A stretch of 64,000 bases of DNA from Clostridium sp. UBA699 (GTDB taxonomy: Bacteria > Bacillota > Clostridia > Clostridiales > Clostridiaceae), in assembly GCA_002298915.1 (NCBI GenBank), contig DBML01000025.1, positions 65,762 through 129,761 on the forward strand, in the 5' to 3' direction. Shown piece after piece: positions 17,319-25,632 of this stretch. The notes beneath the pieces are model-generated. The model was not told the origin of the DNA. It made no database searches and saw only the letters and a program-made list of their open reading frames with translations. The translations under genes were made by a program, and so were the position numbers. Positions within the stretch are counted from its first letter, which is position 1. Every line of letters starts with the position of its first letter.

Positions 17319-18200
17319 TTATTCAGCTTTGCCTTTCTGGGAATTATCGTTTTCTGATTTTTCAGCAGATTTTCCGTTGGCTTTTCCTTTTGCTTCATTG
17401 TTCTGAGCTTTGACCTGCTCCTTAACTTCGTTATGGCCCTTGACTGCTGCTGTTTCTGCTTCAGCTGCAGTCTCCTCTGCGGCTTCTGTCTCTTCATCAA
17501 CTGCTGTCACTTCATCAGCTGCCTTATTCACTGCTGCACCTTTCTTTTCAGTGCGCTGTGCTTTGATCTGGGCCATTATGTCCTTGACAGGCATGCCGAT
17601 CTGTTCTTTTGTTATCACTGGTGCTTCTCCCTCAGCAGCTGCTTCAACTCCTGAGTTTTGCGATTCAAGCATGCGGCTCAAGAGGTTGTACTTTCCAGGT
17701 GTCAGCTCAACGCCGTAAAGCTCCGAAAGAGCTTTTGCTTCCTGAACCATCTGGTAGCCTATTCCCTGCGCTGTTACTTCGACAGTTGTTCCGTCCTCAG
17801 CAAGCTGCTCTTCTGCTGCTGCTCCAAGTTCGTCGGCCAGCTCATCTGCTCCAGTCTCGTCAGTTTCTGATGTTGTTGTTATGTATATCTCGTTGCCTGT
17901 CTCATCAAAGTAGCCGGCTTCATTTATTGCGTCGACAGCTGCTGCAACAGCGTCATTCACTTCCATGTTCTGAAGATTAACATCTGCAAGCACCGATTCC
18001 GCATCTGCATTTGCATCCAAAGTGACGACCCTGTCGAACATGTTTACGCCCATCTCGATGCCCGGATTGACATCCAGGCTTACCGTGTATACCGGGCTTG
18101 CATAAACCTTTGCTCCTGCGCCAAGGAGAGTGACCCCCATGACTCCTGCTACTACCATCGCACTGTACCTGCGGTTGATTTTCGTTATCTTTTCTTTCAT
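17319..18200 (-). CDS. Secreted/anchored RsgI-middle-domain-like protein, 293 aa
   Basis: A basic N-terminus and a hydrophobic segment (residues 13-34, ending AKVYASP) indicate a signal peptide or anchor. The next region contains VSLDVNPGIEMGVNMFDRVV, the signature of the periplasmic middle domain of RsgI-type anti-sigma factors. The cytoplasmic anti-sigma domain that normally precedes the membrane segment is missing. The last 90 residues are Ala/Glu/Lys-rich, repetitive and probably disordered. It is preceded by a roughly 300-base leader with its own promoter and terminator. No sigma-I gene is nearby. Function inferred only as extracytoplasmic sensing or scaffolding. Confidence 0.7.
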   Translation of the reverse strand: MKEKITKINRRYSAMVVAGVMGVTLLGAGAKVYASPVYTVSLDVNPGIEMGVNMFDRVVTLDANADAESVLADVNLQNMEVNDAVAAAVDAINEAGYFDETGNEIYITTTSETDETGADELADELGAAAEEQLAEDGTTVEVTAQGIGYQMVQEAKALSELYGVELTPGKYNLLSRMLESQNSGVEAAAEGEAPVITKEQIGMPVKDIMAQIKAQRTEKKGAAVNKAADEVTAVDEETEAAEETAAEAETAAVKGHNEVKEQVKAQNNEAKGKANGKSAEKSENDNSQKGKAE

Positions 18201-18332
18201 TTTCTGTTCCTCCTTAATAATTCGTTGTTACCCGATTCCGATGTGCAACTGCTGATTCCACAAACCACCTCTCTCTGATTTACTTTTTCCTTCGAAAAGC
18301 CATATCATAGTTTCCTCAACAGTTAATTCAAC

Positions 18333-18507
18333 AAAAAAATCCTGCCATCTCCGATAAAGGAGTCAACAGGATTCATAGCCACTACAAAAAGACTTCCCTC
18401 AAGGCCGGTTACGCTACTTGCTCCTATCTCATCTAAAGCGTCCAAATAAAGATCAGATCGTCATCGCATCCTGTGAAGAGAATATTAAATTTTAATTTTG
18501 TGTTTCA
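18333..18507 (-). ncRNA. Structured leader with internal terminator; class not identified
   Basis: Transcription from the promoter at 18514-18542 gives about 300 untranslated bases before the RsgI-like gene. Minus-strand bases near 18490-18374 are GC-richer and look folded, and are followed by an intrinsic terminator at 18333-18373 (AATCCTG ... CAGGATT, then a T-run of seven). That is the layout of a riboswitch or attenuator. I could not match it to a known class: there is no T-box motif and no conserved core I recognise from the TPP, SAM, cobalamin, glycine, lysine or cyclic-dinucleotide classes. Confidence 0.55.
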
Positions 18508-18513
18508 CTTTAC

Positions 18514-18542
18514 AATATAGCACGCTTTTTCAGAATTTTCAA
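18514..18542 (-). promoter_or_regulatory. Promoter of the RsgI-like gene leader
   Basis: TTGAAA and TATATT are separated by 17 bases on the minus strand. Confidence 0.65.
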
Positions 18543-18548
18543 GTATTA

Positions 18549-19253
18549 TTATTTTTGCAGAATGTCATCTCCGTAAACTATCGCCAGCAGCAGCGTCCAG
18601 GCAGCTACGAAGGTCGCTCTCACAAGCGATTCAGTAAAAAGCGAAGGGTTGCTTACAAGAGGCGGGTAGAATATCTGGAATGCGGCCCCGAAGTCGCTTG
18701 CGAATATCAGGCTCCCTGCCGCTGCAGCCATCTTAGCTTCGAGTCTGGCGAAATAACCTCTCCTGAGTGCAGTAAGCGAGGTCCATGCCATGAATGTTAT
18801 GACTGCGCAGAACGCAGGAACAGCTACCGCCATGGCACCGCCCAGGTACCTGTTAAGCGCCGCGAGCATGACGGCCACCGCTGCGAGAAAAGGAGTGATC
18901 AGCAGCACGTCGGAGAGCGACCACCGGAACTTCCTGTGGAACGCCGCGATCAGGAACGCATATGCAATCAGGAAAGAACCGAGCCCCTGCACTGTACCAG
19001 TCGCCCCTTCCTCCAGGATTGGGTATATGAGCAGGAAGAATTCGCCCACAGCTGTGAACAGAAAGCTTATCGTTATAAGCTTCTGCTCGCCGAACCTTTT
19101 CTTTGCAGCGAGAGCCAGGAGCAGCATCGCTATCGTGACGGCGAACTCGAAATATCTTACCGAGTCAGAGTTCCTGAACATCACGATCGCTGCCAGCTCG
19201 ACCACGGTTATCGTCAGGAACACGGACAACACGAGTTTCTGGTTTCTATTCAA
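18549..19253 (-). CDS. YhhN (TMEM86-like) membrane protein
   Basis: The 234-aa polytopic protein has about eight hydrophobic segments and the family pattern FLFTAVGEFFLL ... GLGSFLIAYAFLIAAF. Some family members are lysoplasmalogenases. Start choice: GGAGG at the 5' end overlaps a GTG but lies eight bases before a TTG codon at 19253, so TTG is proposed. The gene follows the 123-aa membrane protein by 15 bases in an operon. Confidence 0.75.
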   Translation of the reverse strand: MNRNQKLVLSVFLTITVVELAAIVMFRNSDSVRYFEFAVTIAMLLLALAAKKRFGEQKLITISFLFTAVGEFFLLIYPILEEGATGTVQGLGSFLIAYAFLIAAFHRKFRWSLSDVLLITPFLAAVAVMLAALNRYLGGAMAVAVPAFCAVITFMAWTSLTALRRGYFARLEAKMAAAAGSLIFASDFGAAFQIFYPPLVSNPSLFTESLVRATFVAAWTLLLAIVYGDDILQK

Positions 19254-19268
19254 CTGGACCACCTCCTG

Positions 19269-19640
19269 TTACCTGTTCAGCATGTCCCCGATAAGCGTCC
19301 CTATGACGATCCCTATCGGTGCCAGGTAGTTGACCGGATCGTACAGCTCGTTGAAGAATCCTGTCCTTATGAAGGTAAACAGGGCAAACTGGATCGTCGC
19401 CCAGAAAATGCCCTGCATGAGCGCAAGCATGAAGGAGTACGTAGGGGAAACGAACGAAAAAACGAATGCGATAACCGCTGCGGCCAGAATCACCAGGTAG
19501 AAACGCGAATTCTGCGGGTCGAAATCGTTCTGCCCGACCACGAAGATTATGACAAGAATTGCCGACAGCGACGAAAGCGTTGCGACCATGGCCGCTGCCA
19601 CCAGCCTGCTTGACATTGGTACGGGATCTCCTCTTCTCAT
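19269..19640 (-). CDS. Membrane protein of unknown function, 123 aa
   Basis: Four hydrophobic segments span almost the whole length. The ATG at 19640 sits eight bases after AGGGG; a GTG three codons upstream is possible but badly spaced. It is the first gene of a two-gene unit with the yhhN-like gene. Not recognised. Confidence 0.65.
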   Translation of the reverse strand: MRRGDPVPMSSRLVAAAMVATLSSLSAILVIIFVVGQNDFDPQNSRFYLVILAAAVIAFVFSFVSPTYSFMLALMQGIFWATIQFALFTFIRTGFFNELYDPVNYLAPIGIVIGTLIGDMLNR

Positions 19641-19682
19641 CCAAATCACCCCTGTTCTTTCCCTGCTCGTTTAAACAAGACC

Positions 19683-19922
19683 TTAATATGCCCCGGCCTC
19701 GAATATCCCTATGATCTGATCGTCTGTCATCCCGGAGAAGCCTTTGCAGTAGATGTATGTTTCGCCGTTTATCTCTTCGCTGGTTATCCCCTGGTCCATC
19801 TTCTCGGTATCTTTCCACCATTCGTAGCGGGTGCCGTTGTAAGTCTTTCCTCCCGCCTCGTATGTCCCCGTTATTTTCAAAAGAGTCTCGTTGCCTCTCG
19901 TCCTGAGAATTACCGTTTCCAT
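19683..19922 (-). CDS. Hypothetical protein, 79 aa
   Basis: A small soluble protein starting METVILRTRGN after AAAGGGGGC. It is rich in Gly, Thr and aromatic residues. No family is recognised. Confidence 0.6.
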   Translation of the reverse strand: METVILRTRGNETLLKITGTYEAGGKTYNGTRYEWWKDTEKMDQGITSEEINGETYIYCKGFSGMTDDQIIGIFEAGAY

Positions 19923-20004
19923 GACACAGCCCCCTTTGTCGAAATATTCAGAAATCATCTTTGATTTGATTATACATCATCAAACAACCGGTAGTAAAGT
20001 CCGA

Positions 20005-20033
20005 AAAAGCTTAAGGAGCGCATCTGCGCTCCT
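20005..20033 (-). terminator. Terminator of the NiCo-riboswitch operon
   Basis: On the minus strand an AGGAGCGC/GCGCTCCT hairpin is followed by TTAAGCTTTTT, 15 bases after the last gene's stop. Confidence 0.75.
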
Positions 20034-20048
20034 GCCGAAACTGCATGC

Positions 20049-20846
20049 TTATTTTCTTTTAGGTATGCCCGATTCGCAAGGCACCCTGACCTGGCATTTG
20101 CCGCAGCCGTACCTAGGCTTGAATTTTTCTGCGGTGATGTCAAGGAAGTCGGAGCAAATCCGGTGGTTCTTGCCGCTCTCCATCGTTATAGCTCCTGCAG
20201 GGCAGTTCTTTGCGCACTTCCCGCACATCGAGCAGTATTCGTATATATCCTCGTATTCCCTTCGGGAAGGTTCAAGGTGCAGCTCAGTGATTATGCTTCC
20301 GAACCTGCCGGCTATCCCCTTCCTGGTGATGAGGCCTTTTGAAAGACCAAAGGTGCCCAATCCGCAGGCGAAAGCGATGTGCCTCTCCGACCAGTTGCTC
20401 GTGAAGTTCTTCGTCCAGAACCTGGCGTCCGCGGCTGGCACAACGCTTTTGTACCCAGCATCCGCCAGCTCGGTTTTCAGTTGCTCGCAGAGCTTGAGCA
20501 GCATGGCCTGCCCTTCTATTCTTCCGTGGAGCCACTCCTCGGAAGGCCACGTCATGTCGCTTCCATTTCCTTTCCTGACCTTCTCGCTGAAAGGCAGGAA
20601 GAACGAGATCACCGTTTTGGCCTCGGGCAGCCATCCTCCGGGCGGCTGGAAGTGCTCCCCGATGGCGGCCGGCTCCCTAAGCCTGACTAGGAATTCGTCG
20701 TCCGCGCTGCAGAAACCGAATATCGGTTCATCGTAAATCCTCATGCCTGCCACGGTTCCTGAGATAGCTGTTTCGGACGCTATGTAGTTGTGCTCCGAGT
20801 TCTTAACGAAGCTTTCCGCAGACCTTTTCAGCTTTTCCTTGTCCAT
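20049..20846 (-). CDS. 4Fe-4S protein resembling epoxyqueuosine reductase (QueG-like)
   Basis: The 265 aa carry a ferredoxin-type motif CSMCGKCAKNCPAG near residue 195 and later cysteines (CSDF, CGKCQVRVPC) that could bind a second cluster. The N-terminal part resembles the cobalamin-binding reductive half of QueG-like and dehalogenase-like proteins (FACGLGTFGLSKGLITRKG is the family's typical turn). It starts at an ATG after GGGGGGA, not at the upstream ATG. Last gene of the NiCo operon, 14 bases after the kinase. Confidence 0.75.
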   Translation of the reverse strand: MDKEKLKRSAESFVKNSEHNYIASETAISGTVAGMRIYDEPIFGFCSADDEFLVRLREPAAIGEHFQPPGGWLPEAKTVISFFLPFSEKVRKGNGSDMTWPSEEWLHGRIEGQAMLLKLCEQLKTELADAGYKSVVPAADARFWTKNFTSNWSERHIAFACGLGTFGLSKGLITRKGIAGRFGSIITELHLEPSRREYEDIYEYCSMCGKCAKNCPAGAITMESGKNHRICSDFLDITAEKFKPRYGCGKCQVRVPCESGIPKRK

Positions 20847-20860
20847 TTTATCCCCCCATA

Positions 20861-21580
20861 TCACTTGGAGCAGAATGCATCTGCAAAATCCCGCTCTATT
20901 TCATCTATGCCTTGGTACACCTTCTCTATCCCCAGCAGCCTCTTGAGAAACGTTTTCTGCCCTTCCTTCATTTCCAGCTCCTCGTACCAGGGGAGCTTTT
21001 TACTGCCTTGCTTTTCGAAGGACGAGTATACCAGGTAGAGAAGCAGGTCGCCAAGGTAAGAGTAGTCCAGGTCGTACCTGTAGCGGTCGCTGTCCGCAAA
21101 CCTGGCGAGGCCGAAGTCGACAAGGTAAACCCTGTCGCCCTCCATCAGGACGTTGGGTATCCTGATGTCCCTGTGGACTATCCCGTTTTCGTGCAGATGC
21201 TTAATTATCCCTATCAGCTTCGTTCCGATGCTGCAGATTTCCTGTTCAGTGAACCTGTGCTTCTGCTTGAAGAGCAGGTCGCTAAGAGTGTCCCCGGGCT
21301 TCCACTCTATGACGAAGGCGTAGAAGCCTCCTTCGTTTATGACCCCAAGAAGCTCAGGGATCCTTTCATCCCTGAGCCTTGAGAGCATGACCGCTTCGTG
21401 TGCGTTCCTGTCGGCATTTTTTGCATGGATCCTGCTTTTGAACTTCTTGAGCACGACCATGTCACCCTCATCGCTTCTCGCGAGGAAGCACATTCCGTAC
21501 CTTCCCTCCCCGAGGGTCTTTTCGATGGTGTATCCACCGAATTTTTTTCCGATGTATTTTTTTCTGTCAAACAGGCTCAT
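20861..21580 (-). CDS. Hanks-type Ser/Thr protein kinase, single domain
   Basis: The 239 aa are one kinase domain with no membrane anchor or PASTA repeats. Visible motifs are the glycine loop GEGRYGMCFLA (residue 24 on), VVLKKF (ATP Lys), the catalytic loop HRDIRIPNVL near 137 and DFG near 156. The loop has Arg where most kinases have Lys (HRDxR). It is translationally linked to the upstream zinc-ribbon gene (4-base gap). Its place in a metal-responsive operon suggests it acts on the ATPase or zinc-ribbon protein; this is inference. Confidence 0.85.
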   Translation of the reverse strand: MSLFDRKKYIGKKFGGYTIEKTLGEGRYGMCFLARSDEGDMVVLKKFKSRIHAKNADRNAHEAVMLSRLRDERIPELLGVINEGGFYAFVIEWKPGDTLSDLLFKQKHRFTEQEICSIGTKLIGIIKHLHENGIVHRDIRIPNVLMEGDRVYLVDFGLARFADSDRYRYDLDYSYLGDLLLYLVYSSFEKQGSKKLPWYEELEMKEGQKTFLKRLLGIEKVYQGIDEIERDFADAFCSK

Positions 21581-21584
21581 CCTG

Positions 21585-21959
21585 TTACCCGTTCAGCTTG
21601 TTTCCGCAGTTCTGGCAGAATTTGGCGTTCGGCGGCATCTTTGTTCCGCAGTTCTGGCAGAAGAGCTCCGCCTTGACAGCTTCGCCGCAGCTGAGGCAGA
21701 ACTTCGAGCCTGCTGGAATCTGACTTCCGCATCCCCTGCAGCTAAGCGAGCCCTGGTTCGGGCTTGGGTTTGGCTGGCCGTAGCCGGAAGGGTTTCCCTG
21801 CTGGTTCCTGTAGTCGTTCCTGTAGTAGGCGCCTGAATGGCTCCTAGACGCTATTATGTCGAAAAGGTTGCCCAGTATCCCCTTCCTCTGGTAGTGGCTG
21901 CTGCCGTAGCTGCCGTTCTTGTAGTGGTTCCTCTTTGATGATCTTGAAAAAAAGCTCAT
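21585..21959 (-). CDS. Triple zinc-ribbon protein, 124 aa
   Basis: The first 70 residues are basic, Ser/Tyr/Asn/Gly-rich and low-complexity. The C-terminal half holds three CxxC pairs-of-pairs: CRGCGSQIPAGSKFCLSCG, then an FCQNCG...FCQNCG unit. GAAGGAG lies two bases from the ATG at 21965 but eight from the one at 21959, so 21959 is used. It sits between the ATPase and kinase genes. The ribbons could be structural or act as metal sensors. Confidence 0.75.
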   Translation of the reverse strand: MSFFSRSSKRNHYKNGSYGSSHYQRKGILGNLFDIIASRSHSGAYYRNDYRNQQGNPSGYGQPNPSPNQGSLSCRGCGSQIPAGSKFCLSCGEAVKAELFCQNCGTKMPPNAKFCQNCGNKLNG

Positions 21960-21976
21960 GTTCATTTCTCCTTCGT

Positions 21977-24511
21977 TCATATTGTTTTTTTGATTGATCG
22001 TCTTCCTATCTTAACCAGCTCGTACCAAAGCACGGCTGCACATGAAATCGCTGCGGCCATGGCCATCTGCCCTGCAGAAAGCGGGGCCAGCTTAAGGAAT
22101 CCGGACACCGGCGTGTACAGCATGACGGCGAGGCCTGCCAGCGTGCCGGCGATGACCGTCCACATAACGCTGTCCTTCTTCTGCTTCATGAAGGTCCTGA
22201 AGGCCAGTTCGCTGCCTGAGCTGTTGACCTGAACTAACAGCAGGTTCGAAAACAATATTATGCTGAGCCCCATCGTCCTTGCCAGGGCTGCATCCCCTTG
22301 GTATTTTGCCAGAAAAATGTAGTACGCTGCAAAGGATGCCCCGAATATGACCAGCCCCTGAAGCACGCTCTTTGAGAGCATCGCCGCTGACAGGAGCTTC
22401 TCCTTTGGACTTCGTGGCGGGCGCTGCATGATGTCGGGTTCGGCTGGCTGCCTTTCGAGCACTATCGAGCACGTAGGGTCTATGACGAGTTCGAGCAGGA
22501 CCACGTGGATCGGAAGCAGGAGGAGGCTCGCCGGGCTGATGCCCAGGAAAGGCGCCAGCAGCGATGCTAACGCTATCGGTATGTGGATCGTGAACACGTA
22601 ACCTACCGCCTTCTTTATGTTGTCGTATATCCTCCTGCCGTCCCTGATCGTGTCCACTATGGTCGAGAAGTTGTCGTCAAGCAGGATCAGGTCCGCCGCC
22701 TCCCTCGAGACCTCGGAGCCGCGCTTGCCCATTGCTATGCCTATGTCCGCGTATTTCAGCGCAGGTGCGTCGTTGACGCCGTCGCCGGTCATTGCGACGA
22801 CCTCTCCGTTTTCCTTGAAGGCCTTCACTATCTTCATCTTGTGCTCGGGAAGGACCCTGGAGAAGATGCTTACGTCCCTGACCCTCTCCCTGAGCTCATC
22901 GTCGTTCATGGAGCTGAGCTCTTCGCCTGTTATTATCCTGTCGCTGTTGGGCATGCTTATCTGCTTAGCGATAGAGCTTGCAGTCACACCGCTGTCTCCG
23001 GTTATCATGACGACGCGGACGCCTGCTTTTGTGCAGGTTTCGATGTCTTCCTTCACCGATTCCCTCGGAGGGTCGGCAAGGCCTACCATTCCGAGAAGCT
23101 CAAGCCTGCATTCCAGCAGGGTTTCTGGTATTTCATTTTCTGTTCCAACAGCCATCTGGCCTACCGCAATGACCCTGAGCCCCTGCCTCGACATCTCGAA
23201 TATCTGGTCCTCTGCCGTCTTCCTGCCCTCGGCTGTCAGGTCGCATATTTGCAGAATCCTCTCAGGCGAGCCTTTGGCGGCCACAAGGATCTCGTTTCCG
23301 TTCCTCCAAACGTTTCCCATCATCTTGGTCTCGTCCGTGAAAGGGTATTCCTTCAGGAGCTGACCTCCGAAGAGGATCTCCCTTGTGAAGCCGTGCTCAT
23401 CGCAGTGGGCTATAATAGCCTTCTCCATTGGGTCGTATGCATCCGATTTGCAGCCCATCCCCGAAACCTTGACTAGGTGTTTGGCATCGTTTGTGGTGCT
23501 GTAGGTTTCCCTGACAGCCATCCTGTTCATTGTGATCGTCCCAGTCTTGTCCACACAAAGTACTGAGACTGCCCCCAGCGTTTCAACTGATGGGAGTCGC
23601 CTAACGAGGGACTGCTTCCTGGCAAGCCTCCAGGCGCCCATGGACAGGAAAACCGTCAGTATTACAGGAAACTCCTCCGGGATCATCGCCATAGCGAGGG
23701 TTATCCCGGAAAGTATGCTTTCCACTATCCTGCTTTTGAGGTCGTGGTCCGCTATGTTGAAGTACGTGACTGCGCCGACTAAAAGGAAGAGCACTGCCGC
23801 TATGGCTCCGCTCAGTTTTACCAGCCTTCCTGTCTGCTTCTGGAGAGGCGTGTCTCCCACCGGTGCGACGGCTATGTCCTTGCCTATCTTGCCGTATTCG
23901 GTGGACAGCCCTATCTTGTCGACAAGTATGGTGCCGGTGCCCTGCGTGACAAGGGTTCCCGCGTAGCAGTAGTCGCGTCTCCAGTAGTCGTTGTTTTCGT
24001 TCACGTATTGTCCCCTTGCCAACTTCCAAACGCCCAGGGACTCCCCTGTCAGCGAAGATTCGTCGACGCAGAGCGTGCTCGCCCTCAGAACATGGCCGTC
24101 CGCAGGGATCTTGACCCCTTCGGCAACGTACATTATGTCGCCTGGGACGAGGTCTGAGCTGTTTATCGTCTTCTCTTCCCCGTCGCGCAGAACCTTTATC
24201 CTGGGCGCCGACAGGTCCTTGAGTGCTTTGAGTGTTTTGTCCGTCTTCCATTCCTGGACTGCCTCGATGCTGATTATGCCGACTACGAAGATGAGCATGA
24301 TTGCGCCATCCTTCGGCTCCCCAAGGATGAAGTATATCGTTGCTGCGATTATCAGCAGCAGAAACATCGGTTCGCTTATAACCTTGATGATCTTGTGGAA
24401 GACGTTCTCTTTTTTCTCCGGTACCAGCTCGTTCCTGCCGTATTTTTCTTGAAGCAGCGCTGCTTCGGATGATGTGAGCCCTTTCAGTTCGTTGCTGTTC
24501 TGTTCTGTCAT
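21977..24511 (-). CDS. P2-type cation-transporting ATPase under NiCo riboswitch control
   Basis: The 844-aa enzyme has an N-terminal cation-ATPase domain, TGES, CVDKTGTITMNRM, KGSPERIL and TGDGVNDAPALKYADIG. It superficially belongs with the calcium/PacL ATPases, but the ion-binding helices differ: M4 reads IPEEFPVILT instead of IPEGLPA, and M6 reads LELVIDPTCSIVLE instead of the NLVTDG pattern, placing a Cys near residue 680. Together with the NiCo riboswitch at 24573-24674 this points to Ni2+/Co2+ export rather than calcium. The ATG at 24511 follows ATGGAGGT. First gene of a four-gene operon. Confidence 0.85.
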   Translation of the reverse strand: MTEQNSNELKGLTSSEAALLQEKYGRNELVPEKKENVFHKIIKVISEPMFLLLIIAATIYFILGEPKDGAIMLIFVVGIISIEAVQEWKTDKTLKALKDLSAPRIKVLRDGEEKTINSSDLVPGDIMYVAEGVKIPADGHVLRASTLCVDESSLTGESLGVWKLARGQYVNENNDYWRRDYCYAGTLVTQGTGTILVDKIGLSTEYGKIGKDIAVAPVGDTPLQKQTGRLVKLSGAIAAVLFLLVGAVTYFNIADHDLKSRIVESILSGITLAMAMIPEEFPVILTVFLSMGAWRLARKQSLVRRLPSVETLGAVSVLCVDKTGTITMNRMAVRETYSTTNDAKHLVKVSGMGCKSDAYDPMEKAIIAHCDEHGFTREILFGGQLLKEYPFTDETKMMGNVWRNGNEILVAAKGSPERILQICDLTAEGRKTAEDQIFEMSRQGLRVIAVGQMAVGTENEIPETLLECRLELLGMVGLADPPRESVKEDIETCTKAGVRVVMITGDSGVTASSIAKQISMPNSDRIITGEELSSMNDDELRERVRDVSIFSRVLPEHKMKIVKAFKENGEVVAMTGDGVNDAPALKYADIGIAMGKRGSEVSREAADLILLDDNFSTIVDTIRDGRRIYDNIKKAVGYVFTIHIPIALASLLAPFLGISPASLLLLPIHVVLLELVIDPTCSIVLERQPAEPDIMQRPPRSPKEKLLSAAMLSKSVLQGLVIFGASFAAYYIFLAKYQGDAALARTMGLSIILFSNLLLVQVNSSGSELAFRTFMKQKKDSVMWTVIAGTLAGLAVMLYTPVSGFLKLAPLSAGQMAMAAAISCAAVLWYELVKIGRRSIKKTI

Positions 24512-24572
24512 AGCAGTTACCTCCATTTTATTACAAAAGATAGCTCCCTGGCATTTGCAGCCTTTTGGGTAT

Positions 24573-24674
24573 AAAAAAACCCGCGGGACATATTACTGTC
24601 CCACAGGTTTATACACCCGCTGCCTTTAGGCCCAGCCCCATGAACTAGATGCGTTAGTTCATCGCCTGCTCAGT
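24573..24674 (-). ncRNA. NiCo (czcD-type) riboswitch with terminator
   Basis: Reading the minus strand, the leader has the hallmark 5' segment ACTGAGCAGGC, a hairpin ATGAACTA/TAGTTCAT, a second helix around GGGCTGGGCC and GGCAGC, and a closing segment GTGGGACAGT whose CAGT pairs with the initial ACTG. This order and these conserved blocks match the NiCo riboswitch class as I remember it. The GGGACAGT block is also the 5' arm of the terminator at 24573-24609 (stem ending in a T-run of seven). Metal binding should therefore block termination and switch the operon on. Confidence 0.88.
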
Positions 24675-24685
24675 TTGATAGCTTA

Positions 24686-24715
24686 ATGTTAGCATGGCTC
24701 CGGGCGGGCTGTCAA
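24686..24715 (-). promoter_or_regulatory. Promoter of the NiCo riboswitch operon
   Basis: A consensus TTGACA and TAACAT are 18 bases apart on the minus strand. The start point would fall just ahead of the riboswitch. Confidence 0.65.
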
Positions 24716-24741
24716 GAAGGTTTTTGATTTTGGTAACTGTT

Positions 24742-25614
24742 TTATAGGGTATTCGTTATCGCTTTGTTTATGAACCTGTCAATCAGGCCGCAGATCCACC
24801 CGTCCAGCCTCGTGAAGCTGAACCCCAAGGCTTCCGCCCTGGATGTGTCCAGGCTGAATGACTCCAGCCCATTATATGGCCCGGCCAGCCCCACCCTCGA
24901 TAGCTTAGCCTTTTTCCCGGTCTTCTTTTCGACGTAAGTTATGATTTCCCTCACAGAGATTGTGCCTGTGGTGCTCGCGTTAATTGGGCCCGTGAATTCC
25001 TGTTCCGCAGCCCAGGCCAGGAAATCCCCTGCTTCGTCTGACCTTATGAAGGACAGCTGCTCATCAGGGTTGTCTACGTGCATGGCTTCTCCATTGATTG
25101 TATTTTCAACATAAAAGAAGAGCCTCCCGGTATAGTCATCATCGCCTATGACGAACGGTAAGCGCACTGCCGTACCTTGAAAATGAGTGTAGCGCTGGAA
25201 AAGAGCCGTCTCTGCCTGTCTTTTCCCCTCGCCGTACTCCATTAGCTCCCCCCACCTGAGCCGATAGTGGAAAGGGTCGAACTCGACCTCCTTCATATTC
25301 AGGCGCATGTCTTCGTAGACCGCCGCCGAGGAGGTCATGACGTACCTCCTGCAGTCCAGCGTGTCCTGCAGATTCCTAATGTCGACCGAGCTGAAAGCCA
25401 GGCTGTCACAGGCGGCGTCGAAGCTCCTTCCGGCTAACGCCGCGGCAAGACTTCCTGGGTCGGTACGCTCGATTATTAGCCTCTCCACGCTTTTGCCGAA
25501 GCTGTCCTTCCTCCTGCCCCTTGTTGCTATGGTGACCTCGTGGCCCCTTTTGAGAAGCGAGTTTACCATGTGCACCCCAAAATAGCGTGTGCCTCCGAGA
25601 ACGAGAACCTTCAT
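24742..25614 (-). CDS. NAD-dependent epimerase/dehydratase (extended SDR)
   Basis: The N-terminus MKVLVLGGTRYFG carries the GxxGxxG dinucleotide motif of extended SDRs. A central YGEGKRQAE region holds the usual Tyr-x-x-x-Lys-type active site. Length is 290 aa. The frame continues upstream into the palindromic repeat, giving a spurious MLTVP start; AAAGGAGGTGCGGTG precedes the ATG at 25614, which is the true start. The substrate is unknown, probably a nucleotide sugar. Confidence 0.8.
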   Translation of the reverse strand: MKVLVLGGTRYFGVHMVNSLLKRGHEVTIATRGRRKDSFGKSVERLIIERTDPGSLAAALAGRSFDAACDSLAFSSVDIRNLQDTLDCRRYVMTSSAAVYEDMRLNMKEVEFDPFHYRLRWGELMEYGEGKRQAETALFQRYTHFQGTAVRLPFVIGDDDYTGRLFFYVENTINGEAMHVDNPDEQLSFIRSDEAGDFLAWAAEQEFTGPINASTTGTISVREIITYVEKKTGKKAKLSRVGLAGPYNGLESFSLDTSRAEALGFSFTRLDGWICGLIDRFINKAITNTL

Positions 25615-25632
25615 CACCGCACCTCCTTTTTC

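Noticed and set aside
18333..18507. T-box as the class of the RsgI-like leader
   Set aside because: There is a GATGA-like start, but no TGGNACCGCG motif before the terminator.
18498..19613. 371-codon plus-strand frame across the yhhN-like region
   Set aside because: Arg/Glu/Cys-rich antisense shadow of two well-formed membrane-protein genes; no ribosome site.
22583..23476. 297-codon plus-strand frame inside the P-type ATPase gene
   Set aside because: Antisense shadow of a conserved ATPase.
24573..24674. yybP-ykoY (Mn) riboswitch for the ATPase leader
   Set aside because: The GGGGAGUAG-type core of that class is absent, while the ordered NiCo blocks are present.
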